In this document: positions 18,752 to 27,262 of the stretch, piece by piece
How positions within the stretch are numbered: the first letter of the stretch is position 1
Layout of the letters: each line of letters starts with the position of its first letter
From: Pseudomonas mandelii
Lineage (GTDB): Bacteria; Pseudomonadota; Gammaproteobacteria; Pseudomonadales; Pseudomonadaceae
Length of the DNA stretch: 64,000 nt
Assembly (NCBI RefSeq): GCF_024138395.1
Contig: NZ_JAMYDU010000002.1
Location: forward strand, 434,001 to 498,000
Reading direction: 5' to 3'
Notes under the pieces: model-generated
The model's input: the letters and a program-made list of their open reading frames with translations, nothing else
Databases searched by the model: none
What the model was told of the DNA's origin: nothing
Program-made: the position numbers and the translations under genes

Positions 18752-19393
18752 TTAGGAAATCCACGGCGATTTGCGGATGATCTCGACGAAGTTCATCGGC
18801 TTGAAGCCCGGCTCGCTGTCCACCAGCACATCCGCGTTCACGGTGCCAAAAGTACTGTCCGGCTTATGTTTGAAGCCATTGGCGAACGCACACAGGATGC
18901 ATTCCTTGAACCCTTCACCCCGTGGATGCGCATGCACCACCGCTTCACGCTGCACGGCGGAAAACGCCGCGTAGTCGATGCCCAGCACATCCATCTCGAC
19001 GCCGGCGGTCACCAGCGCCACGTTGGGACGCAGGTGTTGCGGCACGCCCGGCGTGGTGTGCAGGGCAATCGACAACCACACCTGTTCGATATCATCGTCA
19101 GACAAACCGTAGGGTTTGAGGAACGCTTTGGCCGCGTTGGCACTGTCGACTTCGAAGCGCTCGTCATTGCTGCGGTGACCTTCTACCAGACCCAAGTCAT
19201 GAAACATCGCGCCGACGTAAAGCAGCTCCGGGTCGTAGGCCAACTGCTTGCGCTCACCACTCAAGGCGCCGAACAGAAACACCCGGCGTGAGTGGTGAAA
19301 CAGCAGGTCGGATTCGACGTCGCGAATGTACTCAGTGGTGGCCCTGGTCAACGCGCTGTCAGGGATTTTGATACCGGCGATAATGCTGCTCAT
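18752..19393 (-). CDS. HD-domain hydrolase, cyanamide hydratase-like family
   Basis: This is a 213-residue HD-superfamily metalloenzyme. It shows the order HSRRVFLFGAL (metal His), AMFHDLGLVEGH (HD pair), a second histidine in SIALHTTPGVPQHL, then VALVTAGVEMDVLGID, the pattern of the bacterial and fungal cyanamide hydratase family. Most bacterial members have unknown substrates, so cyanamide itself should not be assumed. GAGGA lies upstream of the ATG. It is divergent from a GlxA-type regulator across 376 bases, and that regulator is a reasonable candidate to control it. Confidence 0.75.
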   Translation of the reverse strand: MSSIIAGIKIPDSALTRATTEYIRDVESDLLFHHSRRVFLFGALSGERKQLAYDPELLYVGAMFHDLGLVEGHRSNDERFEVDSANAAKAFLKPYGLSDDDIEQVWLSIALHTTPGVPQHLRPNVALVTAGVEMDVLGIDYAAFSAVQREAVVHAHPRGEGFKECILCAFANGFKHKPDSTFGTVNADVLVDSEPGFKPMNFVEIIRKSPWIS

Positions 19394-19574
19394 GGTGCTG
19401 TCCTCATGGGGAACGCCGTGGCGGCGCTGATGGGGTCAGTCTGTTCGCGCAGCCGAAGCCGGACAATCGACCCATGGCTGCGATCCCGGCCAATGAGCCT
19501 GCCTATCGCGCCAACCTCGCTTGTTGGGCCTGGATTGGCTAGGGTTGACGCAGATCTCCCAAACGAACACAGCC

Positions 19575-19721
19575 CTGTAGCAGCTGCCGAGCCTGCGAGG
19601 CTGCGTTCGGCTGCAGAGCAGTCGTAAACCCTGCGCACGCGATTCACCTGAATGACCGCGGTGCCTGACTTCACGACTGTTGCGCAGCCGAACGCAGCCT
19701 CGCAGGCTCGGCAGCTGCTAC
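19575..19721. repeat. Long inverted repeat of the CTGTAGCAGCTGCC family
   Basis: The arms run about 40 bases each (CTGTAGCAGCTGCCGAGCCT ... and complement, including GAGGCTGCGTTCGGCTG) around a centre of about 60 bases. It occupies the middle of the 376-base gap (19394-19769) between the HD gene and the GlxA-type regulator; the flanks must carry both promoters. I see no gene in the gap. Confidence 0.85.
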
Positions 19722-19769
19722 AAGTGATCGCTGACATCTAGTTCAGTGCCATAGAAGGCGTTTCTTGCC

Positions 19770-20735
19770 ATGCACAAAACCATTGCCATCGTAGTATTCC
19801 CCGGCGTCCAGTCGCTGGACGTCACCGGCCCCATGGATGTGTTTTCCGAAGCCAATCGCTTCCTGGCCCCGGAGGATCACTATCGGCTGGAGGTGATCGG
19901 TGTCGAGCATGGGGTGATGTCATGTTCCAACGGTTTGTCGCTCAATGCCCACCGGCATTTCAGTGAAGCGCTGGAGGCTTATGACTTGCTGTTGGTGGCG
20001 GGCGGGCCGCAGCTACCGTTCATGAATTTTGGCGCGGCGTTCGATACTTGGCTGCGCGATGCCTGCGCGCGGGCGCACCGATTTGGTTCGATCTGCAACG
20101 GCGCCTTCACGCTGGCCCGGGCCGGATTGCTCGACGGGCGAACAGTCACCACCCATTGGGGTGACGCCACGGCGCTGGCGCAGTTGTGCCCGTCGACTCA
20201 GGTCGAGGCGGATCGCTTGTACGTGCAGGACGGCGAGCTTTACACCTCGGCCGGGGTCACTGCGGGGATTGATCTGTCGCTGTATCTGCTGGCTCGGGAT
20301 CACGGGCCGGACGTGGCACTCAGCGTGGCCAAGCGGTTGGTGGTGTTCACTCAGCGCTCGGGCGGGCAATCGCAGTTCAGCCCGTTCCTCACGCCCCACG
20401 CCGAACCGGCTTCGGCGGTGGCGCTGGTCCAGCTCTATGTGCTGGCCAACCTCAATGGCGACCTGACCATCGCTGATCTGGCCAACGCCGCCAATATGAG
20501 CACGCGCAACTTTTCCCGGGTGTTCGCCAAGGAGGCGAAAGTCACCCCGGCGGAATTCGTCGAACGGGCGAGGGTGGACGCGGCGCGGGTGATGCTCGAA
20601 AGCACCCATGCACCGCTGAAAACCGTGGCGTACCAGTGCGGGTTTCGCGATGCCCAGCACATGCGCAGTGTGTTCAACCGCAGGCTGGGAGTGACGCCGC
20701 AGCAATTCAGGTTGAATTTTGCGGCGATGGTTTAA
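19770..20735 (+). CDS. GlxA-family regulator (DJ-1/PfpI domain plus AraC HTH)
   Basis: This is a 321-residue transcription factor. An N-terminal DJ-1/PfpI-like sensor domain (about 3-175) has the nucleophile-elbow region GSICNGAFTLARAGLLDGR, with a cysteine at the elbow. The C-terminal AraC pair of helix-turn-helices covers about 215-320 (TIADLANAANMSTRNFSRVF, then PLKTVAYQCGFRDAQHMRSV). Members such as GbdR and ArgR sense nitrogen compounds; the inducer here is unknown. It is divergent from the HD hydrolase. Confidence 0.87.
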   Translation: MHKTIAIVVFPGVQSLDVTGPMDVFSEANRFLAPEDHYRLEVIGVEHGVMSCSNGLSLNAHRHFSEALEAYDLLLVAGGPQLPFMNFGAAFDTWLRDACARAHRFGSICNGAFTLARAGLLDGRTVTTHWGDATALAQLCPSTQVEADRLYVQDGELYTSAGVTAGIDLSLYLLARDHGPDVALSVAKRLVVFTQRSGGQSQFSPFLTPHAEPASAVALVQLYVLANLNGDLTIADLANAANMSTRNFSRVFAKEAKVTPAEFVERARVDAARVMLESTHAPLKTVAYQCGFRDAQHMRSVFNRRLGVTPQQFRLNFAAMV

Positions 20736-20744
20736 ACGCTGATC

Positions 20745-20857
20745 GATCGTTCCCACGCTCTGCGTGGGAATGCCTCAAGGGACGCTCCGCGTTCCAGCTC
20801 TAGAAAGGGGCGCAGAGCGTCCCGGGCTGCATTCCCACGCAGAGCGTGGGAACGATC
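20745..20857. repeat. Inverted repeat of the GATCGTTCCCACGCTC family
   Basis: The outer arms GATCGTTCCCACGCTC and complement, each with a nested CCCACGCTCTGCGTGGG-type hairpin, close about 80 bases; inner GGGACGCTCC/GAGCGTCCC arms are also complementary. It is the second copy of the element at 7538-7673 and lies between two convergent genes. Confidence 0.85.
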
Positions 20858-20859
20858 AA

Positions 20860-23268
20860 CTACCGAGCCGCTCTCGCTGGCAACAGCTTCAACGTACTAC
20901 GGGTATTGGCCGTCACTTCTTCATCATTGAGATACGCCTGATAATAAACCCCTTCGATATACGCCTCGGCTTGGTCGGCATAGTGACTGTCGAACGGCAC
21001 GCCACTCTGGCCGACCGGGTTGATGGTCAGGCTGTGGGCCGGGTCGGCGAAGTCGATCAGTCGCCGCGTCGACGGGCCGTAAGTCACAGGCCATGGCGCC
21101 GGGCCGATTTTTGCCGAGAGGTTGTTCGGCACTTCGTGGGTGCCGGGCGCCGCGAATGGCCCGACGTTGAAGATCCGCTCCAGCGGTTTCTGCGTCCCCA
21201 GCGGATGGCCGTGAGTCAAGGTGTGCGCCTTGCCCCACTGCCATTGTGTGGAATCGGCGCCCAGGGTGGTCTTGAGGTGAGCCATGCTCGCTTGCCAGGC
21301 CACCTTGACCGTATCGGCGCGGGTTTCCTTGCCGGGGGTGTTGCGGTTGTCCCACCACGGTGAATCGACGGACGCCGCCAGGCGCGGGAGTGCGGCGTCG
21401 ATCACTCGGGTCGGGAGCAGCGTTTCGAAGAAGTCATTGCCCAGTTCATCGCGCATCGCCGCGTCGGTGAGGTTGAACAAGATCTGGTTGAACAGCGTGG
21501 CGCTGATCGAGTCCAGCGGGTAGTCGCCGCTCCACTGCGCCAGTTGCTCCGCGAGTTTGAGCTCGACGGGATCGCTCACCACTTCACGCAGTACCGGTAG
21601 CAACGGCGCCAGCAGACGCGGGCCATAGTCGGTGGTGGTGCCCAGTTGCAGCTTCTGGCTGGACTCGTTGTCCCACTTCACGTTCTTGTCGCTGAGTTGA
21701 CGATTGAGCTGCTGACCGCGATCGGCGAGGTTGTAGTAACCGGGAATTTCCATGCCCGTCGGCGACACCGGTTGGAAGTTGGCCGAGACGATATAGCCTC
21801 GCGCCGGGTTCTCTTCCTGTGGATTGGCGCTGAACGGGTAAAAACCTTCCTTGTCCGCCAGAGGGGTGCTGCCGTCAAGGATGAAACCGGGCTTCACCCC
21901 GGCCGGGCGCTTGGGCAGTAGCGCGGAGGCCCACCAACCGATGTCGCCCTTGGCGTTGGCGTAGACGATGTTCAGCCCCGGTGCCTGAACCTTGGCCGAC
22001 GCGGCGCGGGCCTTGGCCAGGGTGTCGGCACGGTTGAGCTGATAGAAACCGTCGAGGATCGGATTCGGGGTCTCGAGGAAGGCCCACCACATGGCGACCG
22101 GCGTCTTGCCCGAGGCAGTGCCAAGCGCATCGTTGATGATCGGGCCGTGGGGCGACTGGCGCAGGGGCAGCGAGACCGGTGACTGGCCTTTGACCGCGAT
22201 CTGTTGTTCGGTGTTGACCATGTCGACCCACTGGCCGCGATACCAGACCTGGTTCGGGTTGTCCGGGTTGACCTTCTCGGCGATCAGGTCCAGATCGTCA
22301 TTCTGGAACATCGTCAGGCTCCAGCCGAAGTCCAGGTTGTGGCCAAGAAACGCAAACGGCACCAGCGCCTGATGGTATCCATAAAGCTCGAAACCCGGCG
22401 CTGACAGGTGCGCTTCGTACCACACCGACGGCGCCGAGAAGCGAATGTGCGGGTCGCCGGCCAGCAGTGGTTTGCCGCTTTTGCTGCGGCTGCCGGAAAT
22501 CACCCAGGCATTGCTGCCTTCGAATTGCGGCAGGCCATTGTCGGCCAAGGCCTGCTCACTCAAACGGGCGAGGGCGTTCAAATCCTTCCAGTCATTGGTG
22601 GTGAGGGCCGGTGCAGTGGCGCGCCTTTTGGCCAGCACGCCCTTGGGCTGCCAGTCGAGATCGAAGATATTCAGGTACTCGGCGCCCAGTTGGTCACGCA
22701 CGTAAGTCAGCAAGGGCTCGGTGCGAAACGCCGCGGCGAAGCTGTAGGCCATGTAGCCAGCGATACTGATGCTGTCTTCGGCGGTGAAAGGGCGCTTGGG
22801 GATCCCCAGTACGTCGAACTCTGCCGGCGCAGCGTGGCTGTCCTGATATTGATTGATGCCGTCCAGATAGGCTTGCAGAGCCTTCCATGCCGGCGACTGA
22901 CGATCCAGCTCGGCCACGTAGCTTTCAGCCCGTTCGCGGATGCGCAGGCTGCGAAACAGTTTGTCGGTGTCGATCAGTTTCGGGCCGAGGACTTCAGCCA
23001 GCTCACCACGGGCCAGGCGCCGCATGGCTTCCATCTGGAACAGTCGGTCCTGGGCATGCACGTAGCCGAGGGCGCGGTAGAGGTCGGTTTCGTTTTCGGC
23101 GCGGATATGCGGCACGCCGCGCTCGTCGTAACGCACGGTCACCGAACCTTGCAGGTGCTGCAATTCCACTTGGCCCTGGCGCGTCGGTTGCTTGCTGTAC
23201 ACATACCAGCCGCCCCCGGCGACGAGCACGACAATCAGCAAGGCAAGTACGGTCAGGACGCGTTTCAT
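20860..23268 (-). CDS. hacB: N-acyl-homoserine-lactone / penicillin acylase family Ntn hydrolase (HacB-like)
   Basis: This is a periplasmic Ntn-hydrolase of 802 residues that removes acyl chains from amides; orthologues at this place next to spuH cleave long-chain acyl-homoserine lactones (HacB). The ATG at 23268 has AAGGAG upstream and begins an N-terminal signal/anchor (MKRVLTVLALLIVVLVAGGG). The autocatalytic nucleophile is Ser252 in EGSNAWVISGS, giving an alpha part of about 25 kDa and a beta part of about 60 kDa. The oxyanion region GDPHIRFSAPSVWYE and HNLDFGWSLTMFQNDD follow. That it acts on AHLs is inferred from synteny; other amides are possible. Confidence 0.75.
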   Translation of the reverse strand: MKRVLTVLALLIVVLVAGGGWYVYSKQPTRQGQVELQHLQGSVTVRYDERGVPHIRAENETDLYRALGYVHAQDRLFQMEAMRRLARGELAEVLGPKLIDTDKLFRSLRIRERAESYVAELDRQSPAWKALQAYLDGINQYQDSHAAPAEFDVLGIPKRPFTAEDSISIAGYMAYSFAAAFRTEPLLTYVRDQLGAEYLNIFDLDWQPKGVLAKRRATAPALTTNDWKDLNALARLSEQALADNGLPQFEGSNAWVISGSRSKSGKPLLAGDPHIRFSAPSVWYEAHLSAPGFELYGYHQALVPFAFLGHNLDFGWSLTMFQNDDLDLIAEKVNPDNPNQVWYRGQWVDMVNTEQQIAVKGQSPVSLPLRQSPHGPIINDALGTASGKTPVAMWWAFLETPNPILDGFYQLNRADTLAKARAASAKVQAPGLNIVYANAKGDIGWWASALLPKRPAGVKPGFILDGSTPLADKEGFYPFSANPQEENPARGYIVSANFQPVSPTGMEIPGYYNLADRGQQLNRQLSDKNVKWDNESSQKLQLGTTTDYGPRLLAPLLPVLREVVSDPVELKLAEQLAQWSGDYPLDSISATLFNQILFNLTDAAMRDELGNDFFETLLPTRVIDAALPRLAASVDSPWWDNRNTPGKETRADTVKVAWQASMAHLKTTLGADSTQWQWGKAHTLTHGHPLGTQKPLERIFNVGPFAAPGTHEVPNNLSAKIGPAPWPVTYGPSTRRLIDFADPAHSLTINPVGQSGVPFDSHYADQAEAYIEGVYYQAYLNDEEVTANTRSTLKLLPARAAR

Positions 23269-23370
23269 GGTGACTCCTTGTTCTTTCGGGGTTGCCGCCG
23301 TGTAGGCTGCAAACGTGTAGCACAGACCTCCTGTGCCGGGCATCGCGATCCTGGAAAAGTCAGGAATGCC

Positions 23371-23949
23371 TTACTTAACCTCCGCAGGCCATGGGCAGTA
23401 GCAACCCACTGCCAGCGTATGAGTGGCGTTCACCGCCCGGCCTTCATTCAGCGCTTGCAGAATGGGCTCGATAAAACTGTTGCTCGAATTGCAGGTCAGG
23501 CCTTCGCTGTACGGCCCGAAATACGCCAGCCTGCCACTGCGGTCCCAGATCGCCACCGCCGGGCTGGCGGGGATCTGTTCGGAACCTGGCAAGACTGTGA
23601 TGGTTTCAAGACGGCTCAAAGTGCTGGGCAATTGACCGTGGCTGCCGGGCTTTTGGACCGCATAGAATTCGACGCCCTGCGGTACATACTGCTCAACCAG
23701 TTCGCTCAGGTGTTGTTGATTGCCGACATTGCACGGGCAGGCCGGATCCCAGAAGTGCACCAGGCGAATGGCGCCGGGGCCGGCGAGTTCGTCCGGCAGG
23801 CGCAATGGGTCGCCGGAGAACAACGCGGTGTGCGAACTGAAGGTGCGCAAGTAGCGCCCCTGAAACCAGTCATAGGCGGCCCACAGCACGCCGGCACACA
23901 CAAGGGCGAGCAGGCTGGCAAGCAGTGTGGTGCGGTAGGCCGGACGCAT
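23371..23949 (-). CDS. Membrane-anchored thioredoxin-like protein, DUF6436 type
   Basis: This is a 192-residue protein with one N-terminal membrane segment (about 8-27, LLASLLALVCAGVLWAAY) and a periplasmic thioredoxin-like domain. The active-site region is HFWDPACPCNVG, with Cys71-Pro-Cys73 in place of the usual CxxC, and a second pair lies near the C-terminus (VGCYCPWP). The ATG at 23949 is chosen; the longer frame back to 24057 would overlap the start of the divergent hydrolase gene. Function unknown; a redox or metal-handling role is only suggested by the cysteines. Confidence 0.6.
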   Translation of the reverse strand: MRPAYRTTLLASLLALVCAGVLWAAYDWFQGRYLRTFSSHTALFSGDPLRLPDELAGPGAIRLVHFWDPACPCNVGNQQHLSELVEQYVPQGVEFYAVQKPGSHGQLPSTLSRLETITVLPGSEQIPASPAVAIWDRSGRLAYFGPYSEGLTCNSSNSFIEPILQALNEGRAVNATHTLAVGCYCPWPAEVK

Positions 23950-24046
23950 GGGTTTCAATCCTCGAAGGTCGGCTAGCTTGCCATGCTTGCCGCGACAGAT
24001 GAATATCGCAGGCCCATAAAGTCCGTTTCGCGCTCTGGAATAGCCC

Positions 24047-24994
24047 ATGTCTGCCACTTTCGATCCCGATCATTTGCGTGCCAGCCTGCGGCCATTGGCC
24101 GAGTGGCAGCCGCTGTCGACGGAAGCCATGGCCTATCAGCATTTTTATGGGCTGGATTTCCCGCAGCGAACCTTGCGCAGTGGCCTGGGGCGTTTCGAGG
24201 TCGATGGCTATGAAGTGGTCAGCCAGCTCTGGTGGCCCGAGCGGGCGAAGGCGACGCTGTTTCTGTTTCACGGTTTCTACGATCATACCGGGCTCTATCG
24301 GCATGTGATCGAGTGGGCGCTGGACCAGGGTTTTGCGGTGATCTCCTGTGACCTGCCGGGGCATGGCCTGTCCAGTGGCGAACGGGCGAGCATCAAGGAT
24401 TTCGCCGAGTATCAGAGCACGCTGCAAGGTCTGTTGGCCGAGGCGCAGTCGCTAGGCCTTCCGCAGCCTTGGCACTTATGCGGGCAAAGCACTGGCGGGG
24501 CGATCGTGATCGATCATGTACTCAATCAGGGCGCGAGCAGTCCGGCCCAGGGGCAGGTGATTCTGCTGTCGCCACTGGTGCGGCCGCGAGCCTGGGGTTG
24601 GTCGCAGCTCAGTTATTACCTGCTCAAGCCGTTCGTCAACGGCATCGCCCGGCGTTTCAGCGAGAACTCCAACGACCCTGATTTTCTCGCATTCCTGCAA
24701 GCCGATCCGCTGCAACCGCTGCGCCTGCCGACGGCCTGGGTCGGTGCGCTGGGGCGATGGATCAAGCGCATCGAAGCGGCACCGAAGAGCCCGCGGCAGC
24801 CGCTGATCGTGCAGGGGCAGGCGGACATGACCGTGGATTGGCAGCACAACCTTGAGGTATTGCGGGGCAAGTTCGATCGGCCTCAGGTGCTGATGCTGCC
24901 GGAGGCGCGGCATCATCTGGCGAATGAGTCACCGGCGTTGCGTGGGGAGTATTTCGGGTTTTTGAGCAAGCGGATGAAGGGGCGGAATCTTTAG
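24047..24994 (+). CDS. Alpha/beta hydrolase, lysophospholipase-like
   Basis: This is a 315-residue serine hydrolase of the Hydrolase_4 (monoacylglycerol lipase/lysophospholipase) type. The oxyanion segment is FLFHGFYDHTGLYRHVIEW, the nucleophile serine is in LCGQSTGGAIVID, and the catalytic histidine is in LPEARHHLANE near the C-terminus. DLPGHGLSSG is the typical strand-4 motif. No signal peptide is visible, so it is probably cytosolic. It is divergent from the thioredoxin-like gene, 97 bases away. Confidence 0.8.
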   Translation: MSATFDPDHLRASLRPLAEWQPLSTEAMAYQHFYGLDFPQRTLRSGLGRFEVDGYEVVSQLWWPERAKATLFLFHGFYDHTGLYRHVIEWALDQGFAVISCDLPGHGLSSGERASIKDFAEYQSTLQGLLAEAQSLGLPQPWHLCGQSTGGAIVIDHVLNQGASSPAQGQVILLSPLVRPRAWGWSQLSYYLLKPFVNGIARRFSENSNDPDFLAFLQADPLQPLRLPTAWVGALGRWIKRIEAAPKSPRQPLIVQGQADMTVDWQHNLEVLRGKFDRPQVLMLPEARHHLANESPALRGEYFGFLSKRMKGRNL

Positions 24995-25008
24995 TGGTAG
25001 TCAGGGCC

Positions 25009-25100
25009 TCATCACGGGCAAGCCCGCTCCCACAGGGACCTGTGCAAGTCACCCATTTGTGACCAATACAAAACCTGTGGGAGCGGGCTTGCCCGCGATG
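25009..25100. repeat. REPIN, outward type
   Basis: A REP complement at the left (CACGGGCAAGCCCGCTCCCA) and a unit at the right (GAGCGGGCTTGCCCGCGA) face outward (type B). It lies between two convergent genes. Confidence 0.9.
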
Positions 25101-25122
25101 GCGATCTGACGGACACCAAAAA

Positions 25123-25875
25123 CTATTGGGCAAGACTCGACGTACTCTGCCCCACCGCCAACCCCGCCCGAATCGCCGCCAATGCCGCCTGGTAATAAGC
25201 CTTGCCTTCAGCTGACTCGGCAAAGGTCGCGAACTCTTCCAGCTCTTCATCCGACAGGTCGCGATAGACATACAGCAGCGTATTGTTCAGGTCGGCGCCG
25301 ATTTGCTCCATCAGGCGCTGGCGCTGGCCGTTCAACATGCCTTGAGCCTGCCCGCCGCCAAGCAGGCCGGGGATCATCGAGCTCAGGCTGTCGGCCGCTA
25401 CGCCCGCGATCGCCAGGCTGACTTCAGCGCCGGCCTCGCGAGCGGGCAGGGCCTGGGCCAGGTGGCCGATGATCAACTGACGGTTATCGCTGGCCTGCAT
25501 TTTCGGCAAGCCCTTGGCGTTTTTCGCCAATTGATCGCGACGGGTCGCCAGCAGTTCGGCGGCGACGATTTTCTTGCCCAGGGGCGATTGAAAGAAGGTC
25601 AGCGCAGGTTTCGGATCGGCAAGCGTTTTGCGCAGCTGCGCTTCGGCACGCTGATCCATGGCTTTAGGCGCAAAGCGCTGATTGCTGTTGTTGACCAAGG
25701 CCTGAAACACCGCCGGCGGCAGGCTGTTCTGGTACCGCTGCTGAGCGGCCGAGAGAGCATCGTTGAAATGCGCGCGTTGTTCTGGCCAACCGGCGACCTT
25801 GTACAACTGGTCGTGGCCGTCCGCCCAGGCGGGCAAAACGCAGAACATCAGCAGTGAAAAAAGCAAACGGCGCAT
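25123..25875 (-). CDS. Secreted DUF2059 protein
   Basis: This is a 250-residue protein with a signal peptide (MRRLLFSLLMFCVLPAWADG). The body is helical and ends in the DUF2059 pattern YVYRDLSDEELEEFATFAES, then EGKAYYQAALAAI. The ATG at 25875 has GGAG upstream; the longer frame adds a polar 48-residue lead before the signal. Function unknown; the family is periplasmic. It is divergent from the 2OG oxygenase gene (134 bases). Confidence 0.7.
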   Translation of the reverse strand: MRRLLFSLLMFCVLPAWADGHDQLYKVAGWPEQRAHFNDALSAAQQRYQNSLPPAVFQALVNNSNQRFAPKAMDQRAEAQLRKTLADPKPALTFFQSPLGKKIVAAELLATRRDQLAKNAKGLPKMQASDNRQLIIGHLAQALPAREAGAEVSLAIAGVAADSLSSMIPGLLGGGQAQGMLNGQRQRLMEQIGADLNNTLLYVYRDLSDEELEEFATFAESAEGKAYYQAALAAIRAGLAVGQSTSSLAQ

Positions 25876-26008
25876 AGGGACTCCTGTCAGCAGGCGACTA
25901 TTCTCCGTGCGGCATTCGTACTTGTCGAGAATTCGTATCAGGTTGCGTGCCTTATCCGACCAATCCTCCGCTGCGCGGCTCTGTCGGATTTGCGGGCACA
26001 GGAATACT

Positions 26009-26641
26009 ATGCGCGCCATGCAAATATCCTCTGATCATCCGCTACTGTTACGTATCGTCGACGACCTGGCTGAGCGCGGCTGGTCGCAGCAGAATATTTT
26101 CCTGCCTCTGGATCTGACCCGGGCGCTGGCGGCCGAGTGCCGCAAACGTGCCGCCGAGGGCGAACTCGCCCCGGCCGCCGTGGGGCGCGGGCCGTTTTCG
26201 GAGATCCGCGAGGGCATTCGCGGTGACCATATCCAATGGCTCGAACCCGGTCAGGTCGAGGCCTGCGACCGCTATCTGGGGTTGATGAACAGCCTGCGTG
26301 AGGCGATGAATCGCGGTTTGTTTCTGGGCCTGGAAGATTTCGAAAGCCATTTCGCCCTGTATCCGCCTGGCGCTTTTTACCTCAAGCATGTCGACCGGTT
26401 CCGCGATGATGATCGGCGCATGGTCTCGGCGGTGATCTACCTCAATGACGACTGGCTGCCCGAGCATGGCGGTCAGTTGCGCATGTACCTGGACGAAGGT
26501 GTCGAACACGATGTGGTGCCCGCCGGCGGATGCCTGGTGGTGTTCCTTTCGGGCGAAGTCCCCCACGAAGTCCTTCCCGCGACCCGAGATCGCCTGTCGT
26601 TGACGGGCTGGTTTCGCCGTCGTGGCAACGAGCCGTTCTGA
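26009..26641 (+). CDS. 2OG-Fe(II) oxygenase, bacterial prolyl 4-hydroxylase (PPHD-like)
   Basis: This non-haem iron dioxygenase has 210 residues. The iron triad is visible: HVD in FYLKHVDRFRDDD and the distal histidine in GEVPHEVLPATRDRLSLT, whose arginine (RDR) binds 2-oxoglutarate. The Pseudomonas relatives are the EGL-9/PHD2-type hydroxylase PPHD, shown in earlier work to hydroxylate a prolyl residue of EF-Tu; I recall the PAO1 gene at this position as PA0310. The ATG at 26009 has AGGA 6 bases upstream; an alternative ATG three codons later is possible. It is followed 2 bases later by the DUF523 gene. Confidence 0.78.
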   Translation: MRAMQISSDHPLLLRIVDDLAERGWSQQNIFLPLDLTRALAAECRKRAAEGELAPAAVGRGPFSEIREGIRGDHIQWLEPGQVEACDRYLGLMNSLREAMNRGLFLGLEDFESHFALYPPGAFYLKHVDRFRDDDRRMVSAVIYLNDDWLPEHGGQLRMYLDEGVEHDVVPAGGCLVVFLSGEVPHEVLPATRDRLSLTGWFRRRGNEPF

Positions 26642-26643
26642 TC

Positions 26644-27129
26644 ATGCAAAAGATTCTGGTAAGCCGCTGTTTGCTCGGTCACCGCGTCCGTTACGACGGT
26701 GGCGCCAGTGGGCCATTCAATCTGTTGGAACAATGGATTGCCGAAGGCCGGGTGGTGCCGTTGTGCCCTGAAGTCGCCGGAGGTTTGCCGACGCCAAGGG
26801 CTGCGGCGGAGATTCCCGGTGGGCAGGGCGGTGAGGTGCTTGATGGCCTTGCATCGGTCATCACCACCGAGGGCGAGAACGTCAGTGCCGAGTTTCTTTC
26901 GGGGGCTTATCAGGCGCTGGAGCTGGTGCGGCAGCACGGCATTCGGATTGCCGTGCTCAAGGCCAATAGCCTGTCTTGCGGGAATCTGTTGACCTATGAC
27001 GGGACATTCAGTGGCGTGAAGGTCAGCGGTGAGGGTGTCACCGCGGCATTGCTCAAGCGCAATGGTGTTCAGGTCTTCAGCGAGTTGGAATTGGCCGAAG
27101 CGGCGCAGGCGCTGGCCGCTCTGAACTAG
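26644..27129 (+). CDS. DUF523 protein
   Basis: This is a 161-residue cytoplasmic protein of the DUF523 family. The conserved cysteine patches are VSRCLLGHRVRYDGG, VVPLCPEVAGGLPTPR and ANSLSCGNLL, which suggest metal or cluster binding. It begins 2 bases after the prolyl-hydroxylase stop and must be co-transcribed with it. Function unknown. Confidence 0.78.
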   Translation: MQKILVSRCLLGHRVRYDGGASGPFNLLEQWIAEGRVVPLCPEVAGGLPTPRAAAEIPGGQGGEVLDGLASVITTEGENVSAEFLSGAYQALELVRQHGIRIAVLKANSLSCGNLLTYDGTFSGVKVSGEGVTAALLKRNGVQVFSELELAEAAQALAALN

Positions 27130-27148
27130 CGGTCCTGCACAAAACCCA

Positions 27149-27243
27149 TGTGGGAGCGGGCTTGCCCGCGATGGCGGTTTAACATTCAACATCGATGTTG
27201 AATATTATGGCCTCCTCATCGCGGGCAAGCCCGCTCCCACAGG
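27149..27243. repeat. REPIN, inward type with TTCAACATCGATGTTGAA core
   Basis: Inward-facing GAGCGGGCTTGCCCGCGA units flank a core with the perfect palindrome ATTCAACATCGATGTTGAAT. It is the clearest example of the type A architecture in this window. Confidence 0.93.
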
Positions 27244-27262
27244 GTTACTCATCAGCCTTGAA

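Noticed and set aside
26009..26641. The 2OG oxygenase considered as the missing PhnY
   Set aside because: Its sequence matches the prolyl 4-hydroxylase group (HVDRF, EVPHEVL), and it is 26 kb from the phosphonate genes in an operon with DUF523.
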